From: Prosthecobacter sp.
Lineage (GTDB): Bacteria > Verrucomicrobiota > Verrucomicrobiia > Verrucomicrobiales > Verrucomicrobiaceae
Length of the DNA stretch: 64,000 bases
Assembly (NCBI RefSeq): GCF_014879935.1
Contig: NZ_JACSRD010000116.1
Coordinates: forward strand, 1-64,000
Direction of reading: 5' to 3'
The notes under the pieces were generated by a model that did not search any database, was not told the DNA's origin, and saw only the letters and a list, made by a program, of their open reading frames with translations. Of this stretch, positions 34,950-43,704 are shown one piece after another. Within the stretch, counting starts at the first letter, position 1. The number at the start of each line of letters is the position of its first letter. A program made the position numbers and the translations under genes.

Positions 34950-36560
34950 TCAATACACATCGCGGGCGTAACGTTTGGTTTTCTTCATCTCGGCGACGTA
35001 GGCGGCGGCTTCGTCTGCGGTTTTGTTGCCTTGGGTCTCGATGATCTTGTGGAGGGCATCATCGACGTCCTTGGCCATGCGTTTGGCGTCGCCGCAGACG
35101 TAGAAGTGGGCGCCTTCTTCGAGCCATTGCCAGAGTTCGCTGGCGGCCTGGAGCATGCGGGTCTGGACGTAGATTTTTTCCTCCTGATCGCGGCTGAAGG
35201 CGGTGTCTAGGCGCGTGAGATGGCCGCTTTGAACCCAGGCGATGATTTGATCGTGGTAGAGGAAGTCGGTGGCGCGTTTCTGATCGCCAAAGAAGAGCCA
35301 GTTTTTGCCGGGGGCCTTGGTGGCTTCGCGTTCTTCGAGAAAGGCACGGAACGGCGCGATGCCGGTGCCGGGGCCGACCATGATGACAGGCTTGGTGAGG
35401 TCGGTGGGCAGGCGGAAGTGGTTCGCGGCGTGAAAGTAGATGCCCGTGGTGTCTCCGAGCGCGAGACGATCCGAGAGGAAGGTGCTGGCGACGCCTTTGT
35501 GTGCGATGCCATCGGTGGTGTAGCGCACCGCCCCGACGCAGAGATGCACTTCATCGGGATGCGCCTTGATGCTGCTGGCGATGGAGTAGAGGCGCGGCTG
35601 AAGCTTGCGAAGGTTTTCGAGGAAGGAATCGAGCGTGAGGCCGGATTCGGGTGTTTTGCCGAGGAGGCTGCGGATTTCGTAATCGGTGAGAAGAGCTTCG
35701 CGCAGCGTCTTGGTGCCGACCTGGGCGTTTGGATCGAATCCGTGGGCGACGATGACGGCATCGACGACTTCGGGGCAGTTTTGGACGAAGACGCCGAGGG
35801 CGTCTCCGACTTCATAGGTGAGGCCGCTGCCCGTGAGCGAGAAAGCGATGTGGTGCGTGTCTTTGGCGCTGCCGGGGGCGTTTAGCGTGTCATTGGCGAT
35901 GAGCTTCGCGGGGAAGGGATTCTTTTTGGAGTAGGCGGGCTCTGCATCGGACGGATCAGACTGATCGGACTGATTCTTGGTGGAGCCGAAGATGGTGAAT
36001 GCATTCTTCGACCACTCCTTGGCGAGATCATCGAAATCGACATCGCAGTCCACGCGGTCCACGACGCGGGTGGCGCCGAGCTCCGCGAGACGTGCGTCGA
36101 GCTTCTTTCCGGCGAGGCAGAAGGTGTCGGCGTAGTTTTTGTCGCCGAGCGCGAGGACGGAGTAGTTCACGCCGTCGAATTTCGGGCTGCTGCCGTTTTG
36201 ATTGATGGCGTCCCAGAAGGAAACGGCGTTGTCGGGCATGTCGCCCTCACCCCAGGTGGAGGTGATGAGGAGGACGTTTTTGTCTTTGATGAGATCGGCC
36301 GGTTGCAACGAATCGAGGCCCGCGGCTCGCGCCGCGAAACCCCGACTCGTTGCTTCCCTGGCCAGCCGCTTGGCCAAACTTTCCGCATTGCCGCTCTGAC
36401 TGCCGAAGGCGATGAGCAGAGGCTTTTTCGCCTCGGCAGGTGCTGAGGCTCCATTCGGGCCGCCGCCGCGCTGGAGGACTCCGGCGAGGAATCCATTCAA
36501 CCAGGCGCGTTGCTCGGCGGTGAAGGGGGCGCTTTCAGGAATGAGCGGCGTGATCTGCAT
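34950..36560 (-). CDS. CysJ-like diflavin reductase (probable electron donor to nitrite reductase)
   Basis: This 536-aa protein has an N-terminal helix motif (FTAEQRAWLNGFLAGVLQRG, about 13-32), a flavodoxin domain (about 47-190, FGSQSGNAE and STWGEGDMPDN), an FAD-binding domain (about 205-385, RLYSIASS) and an NADP-binding domain (VGPGTGIAPFRAFLEER, FFGDQKRATDFLY, YVCGDAKRMAKDV) ending KRYARDVY. This is the sulfite reductase alpha-subunit layout. No cysI is present and nirA is next in the operon, so it probably passes NADPH electrons to NirA. The linker at about 195-205 (NQSDQSDPSD) is coded by three 9-bp repeats. Confidence 0.88.
   Translation of the reverse strand: MQITPLIPESAPFTAEQRAWLNGFLAGVLQRGGGPNGASAPAEAKKPLLIAFGSQSGNAESLAKRLAREATSRGFAARAAGLDSLQPADLIKDKNVLLITSTWGEGDMPDNAVSFWDAINQNGSSPKFDGVNYSVLALGDKNYADTFCLAGKKLDARLAELGATRVVDRVDCDVDFDDLAKEWSKNAFTIFGSTKNQSDQSDPSDAEPAYSKKNPFPAKLIANDTLNAPGSAKDTHHIAFSLTGSGLTYEVGDALGVFVQNCPEVVDAVIVAHGFDPNAQVGTKTLREALLTDYEIRSLLGKTPESGLTLDSFLENLRKLQPRLYSIASSIKAHPDEVHLCVGAVRYTTDGIAHKGVASTFLSDRLALGDTTGIYFHAANHFRLPTDLTKPVIMVGPGTGIAPFRAFLEEREATKAPGKNWLFFGDQKRATDFLYHDQIIAWVQSGHLTRLDTAFSRDQEEKIYVQTRMLQAASELWQWLEEGAHFYVCGDAKRMAKDVDDALHKIIETQGNKTADEAAAYVAEMKKTKRYARDVY
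35946..35976. repeat. 9-bp tandem repeats coding a flavoprotein linker
   Basis: Three units of the type GATCGGACT/GATCAGACT encode an Asn/Gln/Ser/Asp linker between the flavodoxin and FAD domains. The frame is preserved because the unit is 9 bp. Confidence 0.5.
36305..36353. repeat. Nested hairpin inside the flavoprotein gene
   Basis: The outer arms GCAACGAATCGAGG (36305-36318) and CCCCGACTCGTTGC (36340-36353) pair with two mismatches, and a perfect inner stem CGCGGC-TCGC-GCCGCG lies at 36321-36336. It codes a normal-length part of the flavodoxin domain, so it may be coincidence or a replaced segment. Confidence 0.35.
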
Positions 36561-36572
36561 GACGAATGCGGT

Positions 36573-37982
36573 TTAGAAATCGATCTGCAACTGCACGTAG
36601 CCGAAGTGGGCATCATCCGAGGCTCCGGTGGCCTGGAGGTAATCTCCGGCGATGTAGTAGCTGTAGCCGGCCATGAGTCCGACGTGCGGGTGGAGCTTGT
36701 AGATGGCGGTGAGGTCGATCTCCTGACCGCGGAAGGTGCTGCCGGCACCGGTGGCGGCGGCATTGAGCGGGCGCACCGTGGTGACGCCGTTCACGCGATA
36801 CCAGGAGTCGGCGTTGTTTGCATTCCAGTAGAGGTGGTAGTCGAGCATGATCTTCAGCTTCGGCGTGGGGGAGAAGCTGAGGTTGAGCTGCGGATTGTGC
36901 ATGTTGATCCAGCCCGTGGTGTCCATGTAGCCGTAGAAAAGGTGGTTCGTGGGATACAGGTTCTGGAAGGTGCCGAGGTCGCCATCATTCGGATCGCCAT
37001 CACCGGGGCTGTAGTTGTATTGCAGACCGATGCGGGGCTTCCACGGATGCGTGAGCCAGTTGTAACCGACGGCCCAGTGACCGGCGAAGGCGCTCAAATT
37101 ACGCCCGCTGACCTCGCCGAACTGGTAGGCCATCTCGGTGGTGTAATCCCATCCGCCGAGCTTTTTCGGATCGCCTTTCCACAAGGTGCCGACGGTGTAG
37201 AAATCGGTGTCGCCGCGACGGGCGCCGAAGTTGCCATTGCCGTCATCGCTCTTTTTAAAGAGGTAGAAGTCGGTCGTGAGATTGAACGGCACGAACAGCG
37301 TGGAGGCGTAGATGCCGCTGAAGAGATCATTCGATGCTTCGTCGTTGTCGAGGAAGGGCGACTGGTTCCACATGTTGTTCGTGAAGGCGACAGGCGACGA
37401 CACGAAGAAGTCGAGCGAGTACTTTTCCGCGGTGTAGCGGAACTTCGCCGCATCGAAAGTGCGTGCGGAGTTCAGCCACTCGAGCGGACCGACGAGACGC
37501 TGATCGCCGTAGCTGAGGAACTGGCGGCCGAGCGTGGCGCTGAGGCCTTTTTTCGGATTCCCGAGCTGCACATAGGCCTTCAGGATGTCGAAACTGTCAT
37601 CGCCTTCCGCGGCGAAGGTGCCGACGTTGTTCGGTCGGCTGCCGCCGAGCTCACGAATGTCCTGGCCCTGGATGTAGAGCTTCATCCACGGATTCACATC
37701 ATAGCCGAGTCCGAGACGAAAGCGCTGCAGCAGCCACGAGGCATCCTGCGGACCATTCGCGGCGCTGTTGAAGTCGAAATTGTTGTCGCGGACTTCCATG
37801 CGCATCTTCTCCTGCACGTCGATGGTGAGGCCGCCGTATTTGATCGGCGTGTAGGCCGGTGGTGGCGGTGCCAGCGTGAAGCCCGGCACGGGAGGCGGAG
37901 GAGGCGCGGCCGGTTTGGCAGCGGGTTTTTGCGCGAACGACACGGCGGTCGTCGCGAGCAGGATCGGAAGCAGCCTTTTCAT
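36573..37982 (-). CDS. AlgE-type (alginate export family) outer-membrane porin
   Basis: This 469-aa protein has a signal peptide (MKRLLPILLATTAVSFA), a Pro/Ala-rich linker (about 18-45), then a long series of amphipathic beta strands and a C-terminal Phe (LQIDF), typical of outer-membrane barrels. Motifs such as DASWLLQRFRLGLGYDVNPWMKLYIQGQD and GRQFLSYGDQRLVG fit the alginate-export family. It is the first gene of the nitrate reduction operon, 12 bp before the flavoprotein, so nitrate or nitrite uptake across the outer membrane is its likely job rather than alginate export. The regulatory palindrome at 38141 lies upstream. Confidence 0.82.
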   Translation of the reverse strand: MKRLLPILLATTAVSFAQKPAAKPAAPPPPPVPGFTLAPPPPAYTPIKYGGLTIDVQEKMRMEVRDNNFDFNSAANGPQDASWLLQRFRLGLGYDVNPWMKLYIQGQDIRELGGSRPNNVGTFAAEGDDSFDILKAYVQLGNPKKGLSATLGRQFLSYGDQRLVGPLEWLNSARTFDAAKFRYTAEKYSLDFFVSSPVAFTNNMWNQSPFLDNDEASNDLFSGIYASTLFVPFNLTTDFYLFKKSDDGNGNFGARRGDTDFYTVGTLWKGDPKKLGGWDYTTEMAYQFGEVSGRNLSAFAGHWAVGYNWLTHPWKPRIGLQYNYSPGDGDPNDGDLGTFQNLYPTNHLFYGYMDTTGWINMHNPQLNLSFSPTPKLKIMLDYHLYWNANNADSWYRVNGVTTVRPLNAAATGAGSTFRGQEIDLTAIYKLHPHVGLMAGYSYYIAGDYLQATGASDDAHFGYVQLQIDF

Positions 37983-38315
37983 GGTAGTGCAGGTGTGTGG
38001 GTGTGGTGTTTGGGTTTCGGCTACGCGGCGGCTGTAGGGTCGAGGGAAAGGGACTCAGGGAATGCCGGATCAATCAGCCAGCCCCGTGCCAACGCCCTCC
38101 TGCCCGCCAAGCAGCAGGTTGAATCCTTTGCGTGGTTTGGATGAAATCCGTTCATGGATGACGCGCCACATAGCTAACTGCGAAAAGCAGCCTCTATTGC
38201 CAAAGACAGGCAGCGCTCACGCATACGCGGCTGCAGACTCTCGCCTCGACCGACAAAAGCACTTCCCTTGCCGCCTCCGCGATGCGTATTCTTCATCGAA
38301 CCATCGTCCAACCGC
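37983..38315. other. Divergent intergenic region of 333 bp between the porin and bicupin genes
   Basis: This gap should hold promoters for the nitrate reduction operon (minus) and the bicupin gene (plus). The one recognisable signal is the LysR-type palindrome at 38141-38155. I see no gene, RNA or terminator in the rest. Confidence 0.6.
38141..38155. promoter_or_regulatory. Predicted LysR-type operator upstream of the nitrate reduction operon
   Basis: ATGAA-ATCCG-TTCAT is a dyad of the T-N11-A form used by LysR proteins. The same ATGAA-N5-TTCAT lies in the lysR/nasS divergent region (47613-47627), and both copies are followed by GGAT-S-ACGC. It sits 159 bp upstream of the porin start codon. 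Confidence 0.6.
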
Positions 38316-39257
38316 ATGAACGCCACTACCACCTCAGCCACCGCCCCGACCTGCAATCACGAATGGGAAAAGCACGGCCTGTTCTTCGAGTATGGCAGCG
38401 CGGCGAATCCGCGCATGCCGCGGATCGCGATTGATGTGTTTCCGCCTGCGATGCATCACATCGCCGAGACGCGGGTCATTCCGCTGGAGCTGTCTAAGCA
38501 GCTCGAAACGGGCTATCCGGTCACCGGGCCGAGTTTGTTGGCGAATTTCATCCACATCGCCGCGGGTGAGGAACTGCTCACCGCCTGCCAGGCGAGCAGC
38601 CAAGTCTTTTATGTCATCCGTGGCGCGGGTTTCAGTGTGATCGACGGCAAAACGCTGAGCTGGAAGACGGGCGATCTCTTTGCGCTGCCGGTCACCGGCG
38701 AGATCCGGCATCACGCGAGCGAGGACAGCGCGTTTTACTGGGTGAATGACCAACCGCTGATGGATTTCCTCGGCGCGAAGCCAGTCAGTGCGAGATTTCG
38801 CCCGCTTTATTTCTCGCGTGAACTGCTCACGAGCGAGTTGGAGAAGGTGCGGAAGGAAAACGAGGGCAAGGACAAGAACCGCAACGGCATCCTGCTCGCG
38901 AATCCCGATTGCCCGCAGACGAAGACGCTGACGCACTCCATGTGGTCGCTCTACAACCTGCTGCCTGCGAGGAGCAAACAGAAGGCCCACCGGCACAACT
39001 CCATCGCCCTCGATTTCGCCGTGAAGGCCACAGAAGGCGTTTACACCATGATCGGCCGCGATCTCGACAGCGATGGCAACATCATCAACCCTGTCCGTGC
39101 CAACTGGGTGGCCGGTGGAGCCTTTGTGACGCCTCCCGGCTGGTGGCACTCTCATCACAATGAAAGTGATGAGGACGCCATCGTGCTGCCGGTGCAGGAT
39201 GCGGGACTGCACACCTACCTGCAGACGCTCGACATCCAGTTTGCGCGCGGGTATTGA
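38316..39257 (+). CDS. Bicupin protein related to gentisate 1,2-dioxygenases
   Basis: This 313-aa protein has two cupin domains. The N-terminal one (about 70-140, ASSQVFYVIRGAGFSVIDGKTLSWKTGDLFALP) and the C-terminal one (about 225-305, KAHRHNSIALDFAVKATEGVYTMIGRD and PGWWHSHHNESDEDAIVLPVQD) are arranged as in gentisate/hydroxynaphthoate dioxygenases. Candidate metal His residues are in KAHRHNS and WHSHHN. The substrate is unknown; no aromatic-degradation genes are nearby. The start at 38316 (MNATTTSA) is preferred to an upstream ATG at 38268. The next gene follows 16 bp later. Confidence 0.75.
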   Translation: MNATTTSATAPTCNHEWEKHGLFFEYGSAANPRMPRIAIDVFPPAMHHIAETRVIPLELSKQLETGYPVTGPSLLANFIHIAAGEELLTACQASSQVFYVIRGAGFSVIDGKTLSWKTGDLFALPVTGEIRHHASEDSAFYWVNDQPLMDFLGAKPVSARFRPLYFSRELLTSELEKVRKENEGKDKNRNGILLANPDCPQTKTLTHSMWSLYNLLPARSKQKAHRHNSIALDFAVKATEGVYTMIGRDLDSDGNIINPVRANWVAGGAFVTPPGWWHSHHNESDEDAIVLPVQDAGLHTYLQTLDIQFARGY

Positions 39258-39273
39258 GCAGGCTCTTCCCGCC

Positions 39274-40803
39274 ATGGCACGCCCGTTCATCGCTCTTCTT
39301 TCTCTCTTCGTCGCTCAGGCATGGTCGGCCGATTTGACCGTCTATCCGCCTGTTCCCGGTCTGGAGGCTTCATCGTACTATCGGGTCCGCATTCGTCCAA
39401 GCAGTGATGGCAGTGCCTGGCGGGATGCCTTTGCGTGGCAGACGGAGTGCAAGGATGAGGAGGCCTACTTTGACACGTTGAAGGGCTGGACGCACACCTA
39501 TGTGAACTTTGAAACCTCCGTCGCGGTCGAGATCGAAATCTCCCGCGTGAACGGCCAGCCCATCCGCCGTGCCGCGGTGCATCCGAAGCGCCACGCCTCC
39601 GCCTGCTCAGTGAAGGATGGCAAAGCGCTCGTGAGCCTCGACAAGCCCTGCCTCGTCGCCGTGGATATCGACGGCCAGATGGACGGTCAGGACACGGGCA
39701 AGGGCTACCAGGGGCCGCCGCTGCACACGATCTCGCTCTTTGCCAATCCACCGCTCGCGGGCAAACCCACGCCGGATGGCCCGGGTGTGCTCGCCGTGAA
39801 GCCGGGCGACAAACCACCTGCGGATGGCGACTGGCGCACGCTCTACTTTCTCCCCGGCGTGCACGACATCGGCGCGGCCTTTCCCGTGCATGCCAGCCGC
39901 CAGTATTACATCCCCGGCGATGCGATGGTGTATGGCTCCTTTCACAACGCCGAATGGCCGGATGGTCATCACATCCGCCTCTTTGGCCACGGCACGCTTT
40001 CCGGGGCGCGATTGCAGCACGCGAACGCGTTGAAGAAGCTCTTCGCAGGCGCTTCCAAGGCCAGCCGCAAGCCCATCGAGATTTTTGGAGCCAAAGACAC
40101 GCACGTGGAAGGGCTCACCATCGCCGATTCCGCCTCGCACTCCGTCATGCTGATCAACGGCTACCAGGAAGGTCATCCCAACGAGGTCCGATGGACCAAG
40201 ATCTTCACCTGGCGCGCCAATGGCGATGGCATCAATCCTTTTGGCAACACGCGCATCGAGGACTGCTTCATCCGCACGCAGGATGACTCGCTCTACGCGA
40301 ACGGCCTCGGCATCCGCCGCGTGGTCTTGTGGAATGATGCGAACGGCTCCTCCTTCGTCCTCAGCGCCCTGCCGGACCACAAGCTCATCGTCGAGGACTG
40401 CGACGTGATCTATTCCCGCGCCAAATGGCATCACTGGAGCGGCGGCCGCGTCTTCAACATGCGCGGCGAAGGCGAAGGCCCGGCAGGTGCCGGCGTCATC
40501 TTCCGCAACATCCGCATCACCGACCCGCGCCCCACGCTCCAGCAGTTCTTCATCTGCATGGCCATGCCCAAACCCTACGGCTCAGACCAGCGCGGCCCCG
40601 GCGACCTCTCCGGCATCCTCTTCCAAAACATCTCCATCACCGCCCCCAGCGTGCTCGGCGAGCCCCAACTCCTCTGGGGTAGTGAAAAGGCCCGCATCAA
40701 AGGCCTCATCTTCGAAAACCTCACACTCGGCGGCAAACCGGTGACCAGCGCTGAGTTCTTCAAGGCGAACGAGTTTGTCGAAAGGCTTCAGTTCAAGAAG
40801 TAG
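39274..40803 (+). CDS. Secreted right-handed beta-helix glycoside hydrolase, GH49-like
   Basis: This 509-aa protein has a signal peptide (MARPFIALLSLFVAQAWSA), a beta-sandwich-type N-domain (about 20-185) and a parallel beta-helix (from about 190, TLYFLPGVHDIG). Three acidic residues stand in NGDGIN and, 19-20 residues later, in TQDDSLY. That spacing equals the catalytic Asp triad of GH49 dextranases/isopullulanases and is close to GH28. Hence a dextran-, pullulan- or pectin-type polysaccharidase. The start was chosen for the signal peptide; the upstream ATG at 39160 lies inside the bicupin gene. Probably co-transcribed with the bicupin gene. Confidence 0.72.
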   Translation: MARPFIALLSLFVAQAWSADLTVYPPVPGLEASSYYRVRIRPSSDGSAWRDAFAWQTECKDEEAYFDTLKGWTHTYVNFETSVAVEIEISRVNGQPIRRAAVHPKRHASACSVKDGKALVSLDKPCLVAVDIDGQMDGQDTGKGYQGPPLHTISLFANPPLAGKPTPDGPGVLAVKPGDKPPADGDWRTLYFLPGVHDIGAAFPVHASRQYYIPGDAMVYGSFHNAEWPDGHHIRLFGHGTLSGARLQHANALKKLFAGASKASRKPIEIFGAKDTHVEGLTIADSASHSVMLINGYQEGHPNEVRWTKIFTWRANGDGINPFGNTRIEDCFIRTQDDSLYANGLGIRRVVLWNDANGSSFVLSALPDHKLIVEDCDVIYSRAKWHHWSGGRVFNMRGEGEGPAGAGVIFRNIRITDPRPTLQQFFICMAMPKPYGSDQRGPGDLSGILFQNISITAPSVLGEPQLLWGSEKARIKGLIFENLTLGGKPVTSAEFFKANEFVERLQFKK

Positions 40804-40964
40804 CCGCCTTGAAGCGTCTTGCCAAAGCAGTGGAGGACGTCACCGCCCTCTACGAGCAAGACGCAAACATGCTGACTCTCAACCGCTGATTTGCGCATGA
40901 GCATTGAGCCGGGCTGGGTGAAGACGCGTGTGCGCTGTTGTCCTCAAGCATCACTTTCGTGAAA

Positions 40965-41225
40965 TCACCACGGGCAGGGCACGCCATGAAGCCGTTGAAA
41001 AGCGATTCGCCTGGCCTCCGCACCTGAGATGGCATCCGACTCACGTTTGATGCCTTGCATCACCAGTTCGCGGGCGGTCGCCATCATATCGAGACTCATC
41101 ATGAGGCGCTCTGCAGGCGTTTTGCGCATCATCGCATCAAAGAGCCGCCGGTTGATCTCCGGTGGTGTGTCTTTCACGGCAAAACCCGTGTCAGCATATC
41201 TGTCAGGTTCAATGCGGCTGACCAT
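40965..41225 (-). CDS. Small protein paired with a nucleotidyltransferase
   Basis: This 86-aa helical protein contains PPEINRRLFDAMMRKTPAERLMMSLDMMATARELV and then REsDAISGAEARRIAFQRLHG. Proteins of this size and pattern commonly sit beside MNT-fold nucleotidyltransferase genes in Planctomycetota/Verrucomicrobiota, from memory of the families. Its start lies 52 bp inside the upstream nucleotidyltransferase gene, so the two are translationally linked. It could be the partner (antitoxin or regulator) of that enzyme. Function unproven. Confidence 0.6.
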   Translation of the reverse strand: MVSRIEPDRYADTGFAVKDTPPEINRRLFDAMMRKTPAERLMMSLDMMATARELVMQGIKRESDAISGAEARRIAFQRLHGVPCPW

Positions 41226-41713
41226 GTGCGTAAATAACCCTCGTCATAGCCGGTCGCAATCAGGTTCTCCACGTCCGCAAGCTGCCGCTCCGAGTGCGAG
41301 TCCCGGGCCCATTCCAGCTTGGAAAGGATGAGGTCCTCCTTGCTCACCACCCAGAGCTCAAAGTCAGCCAGTTTCAGCCGCACCCGACGGGTGAACTCGT
41401 GAATTCGGTAATCCTCTCGTTTCCGCACCATGAAGTCCACCTTGATCAAGGTCGCCTCATGGATCGCATTGAAGCTGCTCTGATGCAGCACCGCCTCGCG
41501 AGCGGCCTCGGGAGACACATAGTAGTCACTGCCCAACACCTCCGTGATGCGGGCCGCATCTTTGAGGAAAAAAGCCACCACCAGATCAATGTCACGGGTC
41601 ATACGCGGCTGCGCATGGCAGGCCAGCGCCACCGACCCCGTGAGCATGTAGTCGATGCCCACCGCATCCAGACGGGTCGTGATGTCACGGAGGACGGCGA
41701 GTTCTTCGGTCAT
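41174..41713 (-). CDS. MNT-fold nucleotidyltransferase (AbiEii/MenA-like)
   Basis: This 179-aa protein has the nucleotidyltransferase pattern GIDYMLTGSVALACHAQPRMTRDIDLVV (residues about 18-45; GS followed by DIDL, with the acidic metal ligands) and a C-terminal helical part with KEDLILSKLEWARDSHSERQLADVENLI. This resembles AbiEii/MenA-type toxins and HEPN-partner MNT proteins. It overlaps the 86-aa gene downstream. The ATG at 41713 gives MTEELAVLRDITTRLD, as in relatives. A toxin-antitoxin role is possible; a stand-alone RNA-modifying role is equally open. Confidence 0.75.
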   Translation of the reverse strand: MTEELAVLRDITTRLDAVGIDYMLTGSVALACHAQPRMTRDIDLVVAFFLKDAARITEVLGSDYYVSPEAAREAVLHQSSFNAIHEATLIKVDFMVRKREDYRIHEFTRRVRLKLADFELWVVSKEDLILSKLEWARDSHSERQLADVENLIATGYDEGYLRTWSAALNLTDMLTRVLP

Positions 41714-41909
41714 GACGTGAGACTTTTGAGGATCCAAATCGAGGTGCAGTCGGCATCGCTCACGCTGAGGCAACTGCCCGGCACCGCGGCCAAGTTTAGA
41801 CTCGCGATAAGCATGCGTCGCCCGAAAAACCCGGCTACTCTCGCTATTTCGAAGCCACAATGACTCCTCCAACGCCCTGCGGCGCTGACTTGCCGGAGCA
41901 CGCGTTTCC

Positions 41910-42782
41910 TCAAGCCGCCGCGGGCATGCCGTGGGCGGCCATTTCGGCGGCCATGTCGGGGGAGGGTTTGAACTCGGGCTCGCGGCTGGGGCGGATGTGG
42001 GATTTGTCGTTGAGGAAGGTGATAAGGTGCTCGCGCAGTTCGTAGTAGCGCGGGTCTTCCATGATCTCTTTGCGACTGCGCGGACGCTCGAAGGGGATCT
42101 TCAAAATATCGCCGACTTCGGCTTCGGGGCCGTCGGTCATCATGACGACGCGATCGGAGAGGAAGATGGCCTCATCGACATCGTGCGTGACCATGAGCGT
42201 GGTGATGCGATTGCGACGCCAGAGGTCGAGCAGGACTTCTTGAAGCTCGTAGCGCGTGAGGGAGTCGAGCATGCCAAAGGGCTCGTCGAGCAGCAGCATC
42301 TTTGGCTGGAGGGCGAAGGCGCGGGCAATGCCGACGCGCTGGCGCATGCCTTGGGAGAGCTCGCCGGGGAACTTGTGCATGGCATCGCCCAATCCGACGA
42401 TGGTGAGGTAATACTCGGCCATCTGGCGGCGCTCAGCCTTGCTGGCGGTGAAGTAAACCTGGTTCACGCCGAGCATCACATTGTCGAACGCGCTCATCCA
42501 AGGCAGTAAGCAGGGCGATTGGAAAACGATGCCGCGGTCAGGGCCTGGGCCACTGGCTTCCTTGCCCGCCAGAATCATGTTTCCTTGCGAGAGATCGCTC
42601 AAACCGGCCACCATCATGAGGACGGTGCTTTTGCCGCAACCGGAGTGGCCGATGAGCGTGGCAAACTCGCCCTCCTTGAGCTTGAGGTTGAAGTTTTTGA
42701 CGATGGTGGCCGGGCCTTTGGGAGTGCTGTATGTCTTCCAAAGACGGTCCAGTTCGAGCATGGGGAGCTTGTGCGTGCTCAT
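41910..42782 (-). CDS. nrtD: Nitrate ABC transporter ATPase (NrtD-type)
   Basis: This 290-aa ATPase of the nitrate/sulfonate/bicarbonate class has Walker [15 protein letters not shown]-loop [18 protein letters not shown], signature [15 protein letters not shown] (Gln instead of the usual second Gly), Walker [13 protein letters not shown] and [18 protein letters not shown]. It starts 4 bp inside nrtC (ATGA overlap). With nrtC it forms the heterodimeric motor of the NrtABCD uptake system, and it is the last gene of that operon. Confidence 0.9.
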   Translation of the reverse strand: MSTHKLPMLELDRLWKTYSTPKGPATIVKNFNLKLKEGEFATLIGHSGCGKSTVLMMVAGLSDLSQGNMILAGKEASGPGPDRGIVFQSPCLLPWMSAFDNVMLGVNQVYFTASKAERRQMAEYYLTIVGLGDAMHKFPGELSQGMRQRVGIARAFALQPKMLLLDEPFGMLDSLTRYELQEVLLDLWRRNRITTLMVTHDVDEAIFLSDRVVMMTDGPEAEVGDILKIPFERPRSRKEIMEDPRYYELREHLITFLNDKSHIRPSREPEFKPSPDMAAEMAAHGMPAAA

Positions 42783-43699
42783 GCGGCCACCTCCACTTCT
42801 TCACGTTTTTCAGCGGTGCGGCGTTTTGGACCGCTGCGATTGAGGAATTGCAGGGAATTCACGGTGGTGAGGTCTTCGGGCAGGATGTCTGGCAGCGTGA
42901 GTTTGAGGCTCGCCTTGGATTTCGTGCGGCCTTTGGCATCCAGGAGCGTGGTGATGAGCTGGGTGCGCAGCTTCTTGAATTTGGGGTCGTGATTGATCGT
43001 GCGGCGATCCCGCGGACGCTCGAGGTCGATGATCATCGGCTCTCCAAGCGTGGCGGGCGCGGTGGGGAGCAGCGGGATGACCTTGTCGGCGACCAAGATG
43101 GCTTCATCGGGGTCGTTGGTGATCCAGATGACGGTGGTTTTGTTGTTCTGCCAGATCTCGCTGATCTCGTCCTGAAGCGTGGCACGTGTGAGGGCATCGA
43201 GAGCGCTCAAAGGCTCGTCCATGAGCAGCACCTTCGGATTCATCGCCAGAGTGCGGGCGACGGAAACGCGCTGCCGCATGCCGCCGGAGAGCTCCTTGGG
43301 AAGCTTGTGTGCCGCTGGCGTCAGTTTGACCATCGCGATGTATTTGGCGACGTGCGCCTTGCGCTGTTCTGGCGCCCAATCCTTGAAAACTTCATCCACC
43401 GCGAGTGCGATGTTTTCCTCCACGGTGAGCCACGGGAGCAGCGAATAGTTTTGGAAGACCAAACCGCGGTCGGGACCCGGTTCGGTGATTTTTTTGCCTT
43501 CGATGAGCGCTTCGCCGGTGTCGGGCTTTACGAGACCGGAGATGAGATTGATGAGCGTGCTCTTTCCGGAGCCCGAGTAGCCGACGATGACGACGAACTC
43601 GCCCTCCTCGACACTCAGGTTGATGTCCTTGAGGACTCCCGAGCGATTGCCCGGCAGGCCATAGCCTTTGGAGGCGTTGTTGATTTCGATGAGCGGCAT
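42779..43699 (-). CDS. nrtC: Nitrate ABC transporter ATPase (NrtC-type, without the sensor domain)
   Basis: This 306-aa ATPase has Walker [15 protein letters not shown]-loop [18 protein letters not shown], signature [15 protein letters not shown], Walker [13 protein letters not shown] and a switch region [15 protein letters not shown] in which the usual His is Asn, as in cyanobacterial NrtC. Cyanobacterial NrtC (about 650 aa) also carries a NrtA-like C-terminal regulatory domain that is missing here; the separate NasS-like gene at 46420 may supply it. The nrtB-nrtC junction is split by a 440-bp four-helix-bundle element. Confidence 0.88.
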   Translation of the reverse strand: MPLIEINNASKGYGLPGNRSGVLKDINLSVEEGEFVVIVGYSGSGKSTLINLISGLVKPDTGEALIEGKKITEPGPDRGLVFQNYSLLPWLTVEENIALAVDEVFKDWAPEQRKAHVAKYIAMVKLTPAAHKLPKELSGGMRQRVSVARTLAMNPKVLLMDEPLSALDALTRATLQDEISEIWQNNKTTVIWITNDPDEAILVADKVIPLLPTAPATLGEPMIIDLERPRDRRTINHDPKFKKLRTQLITTLLDAKGRTKSKASLKLTLPDILPEDLTTVNSLQFLNRSGPKRRTAEKREEVEVAA

Positions 43700-43704
43700 A
43701 CGAA

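Noticed and set aside
34950-36560. Assimilatory sulfite reductase (cysJ of a cysJI pair).
   Set aside because: No cysI follows; the partner in the operon is a NirA-type enzyme within a nitrate gene set, so I call it CysJ-like only.
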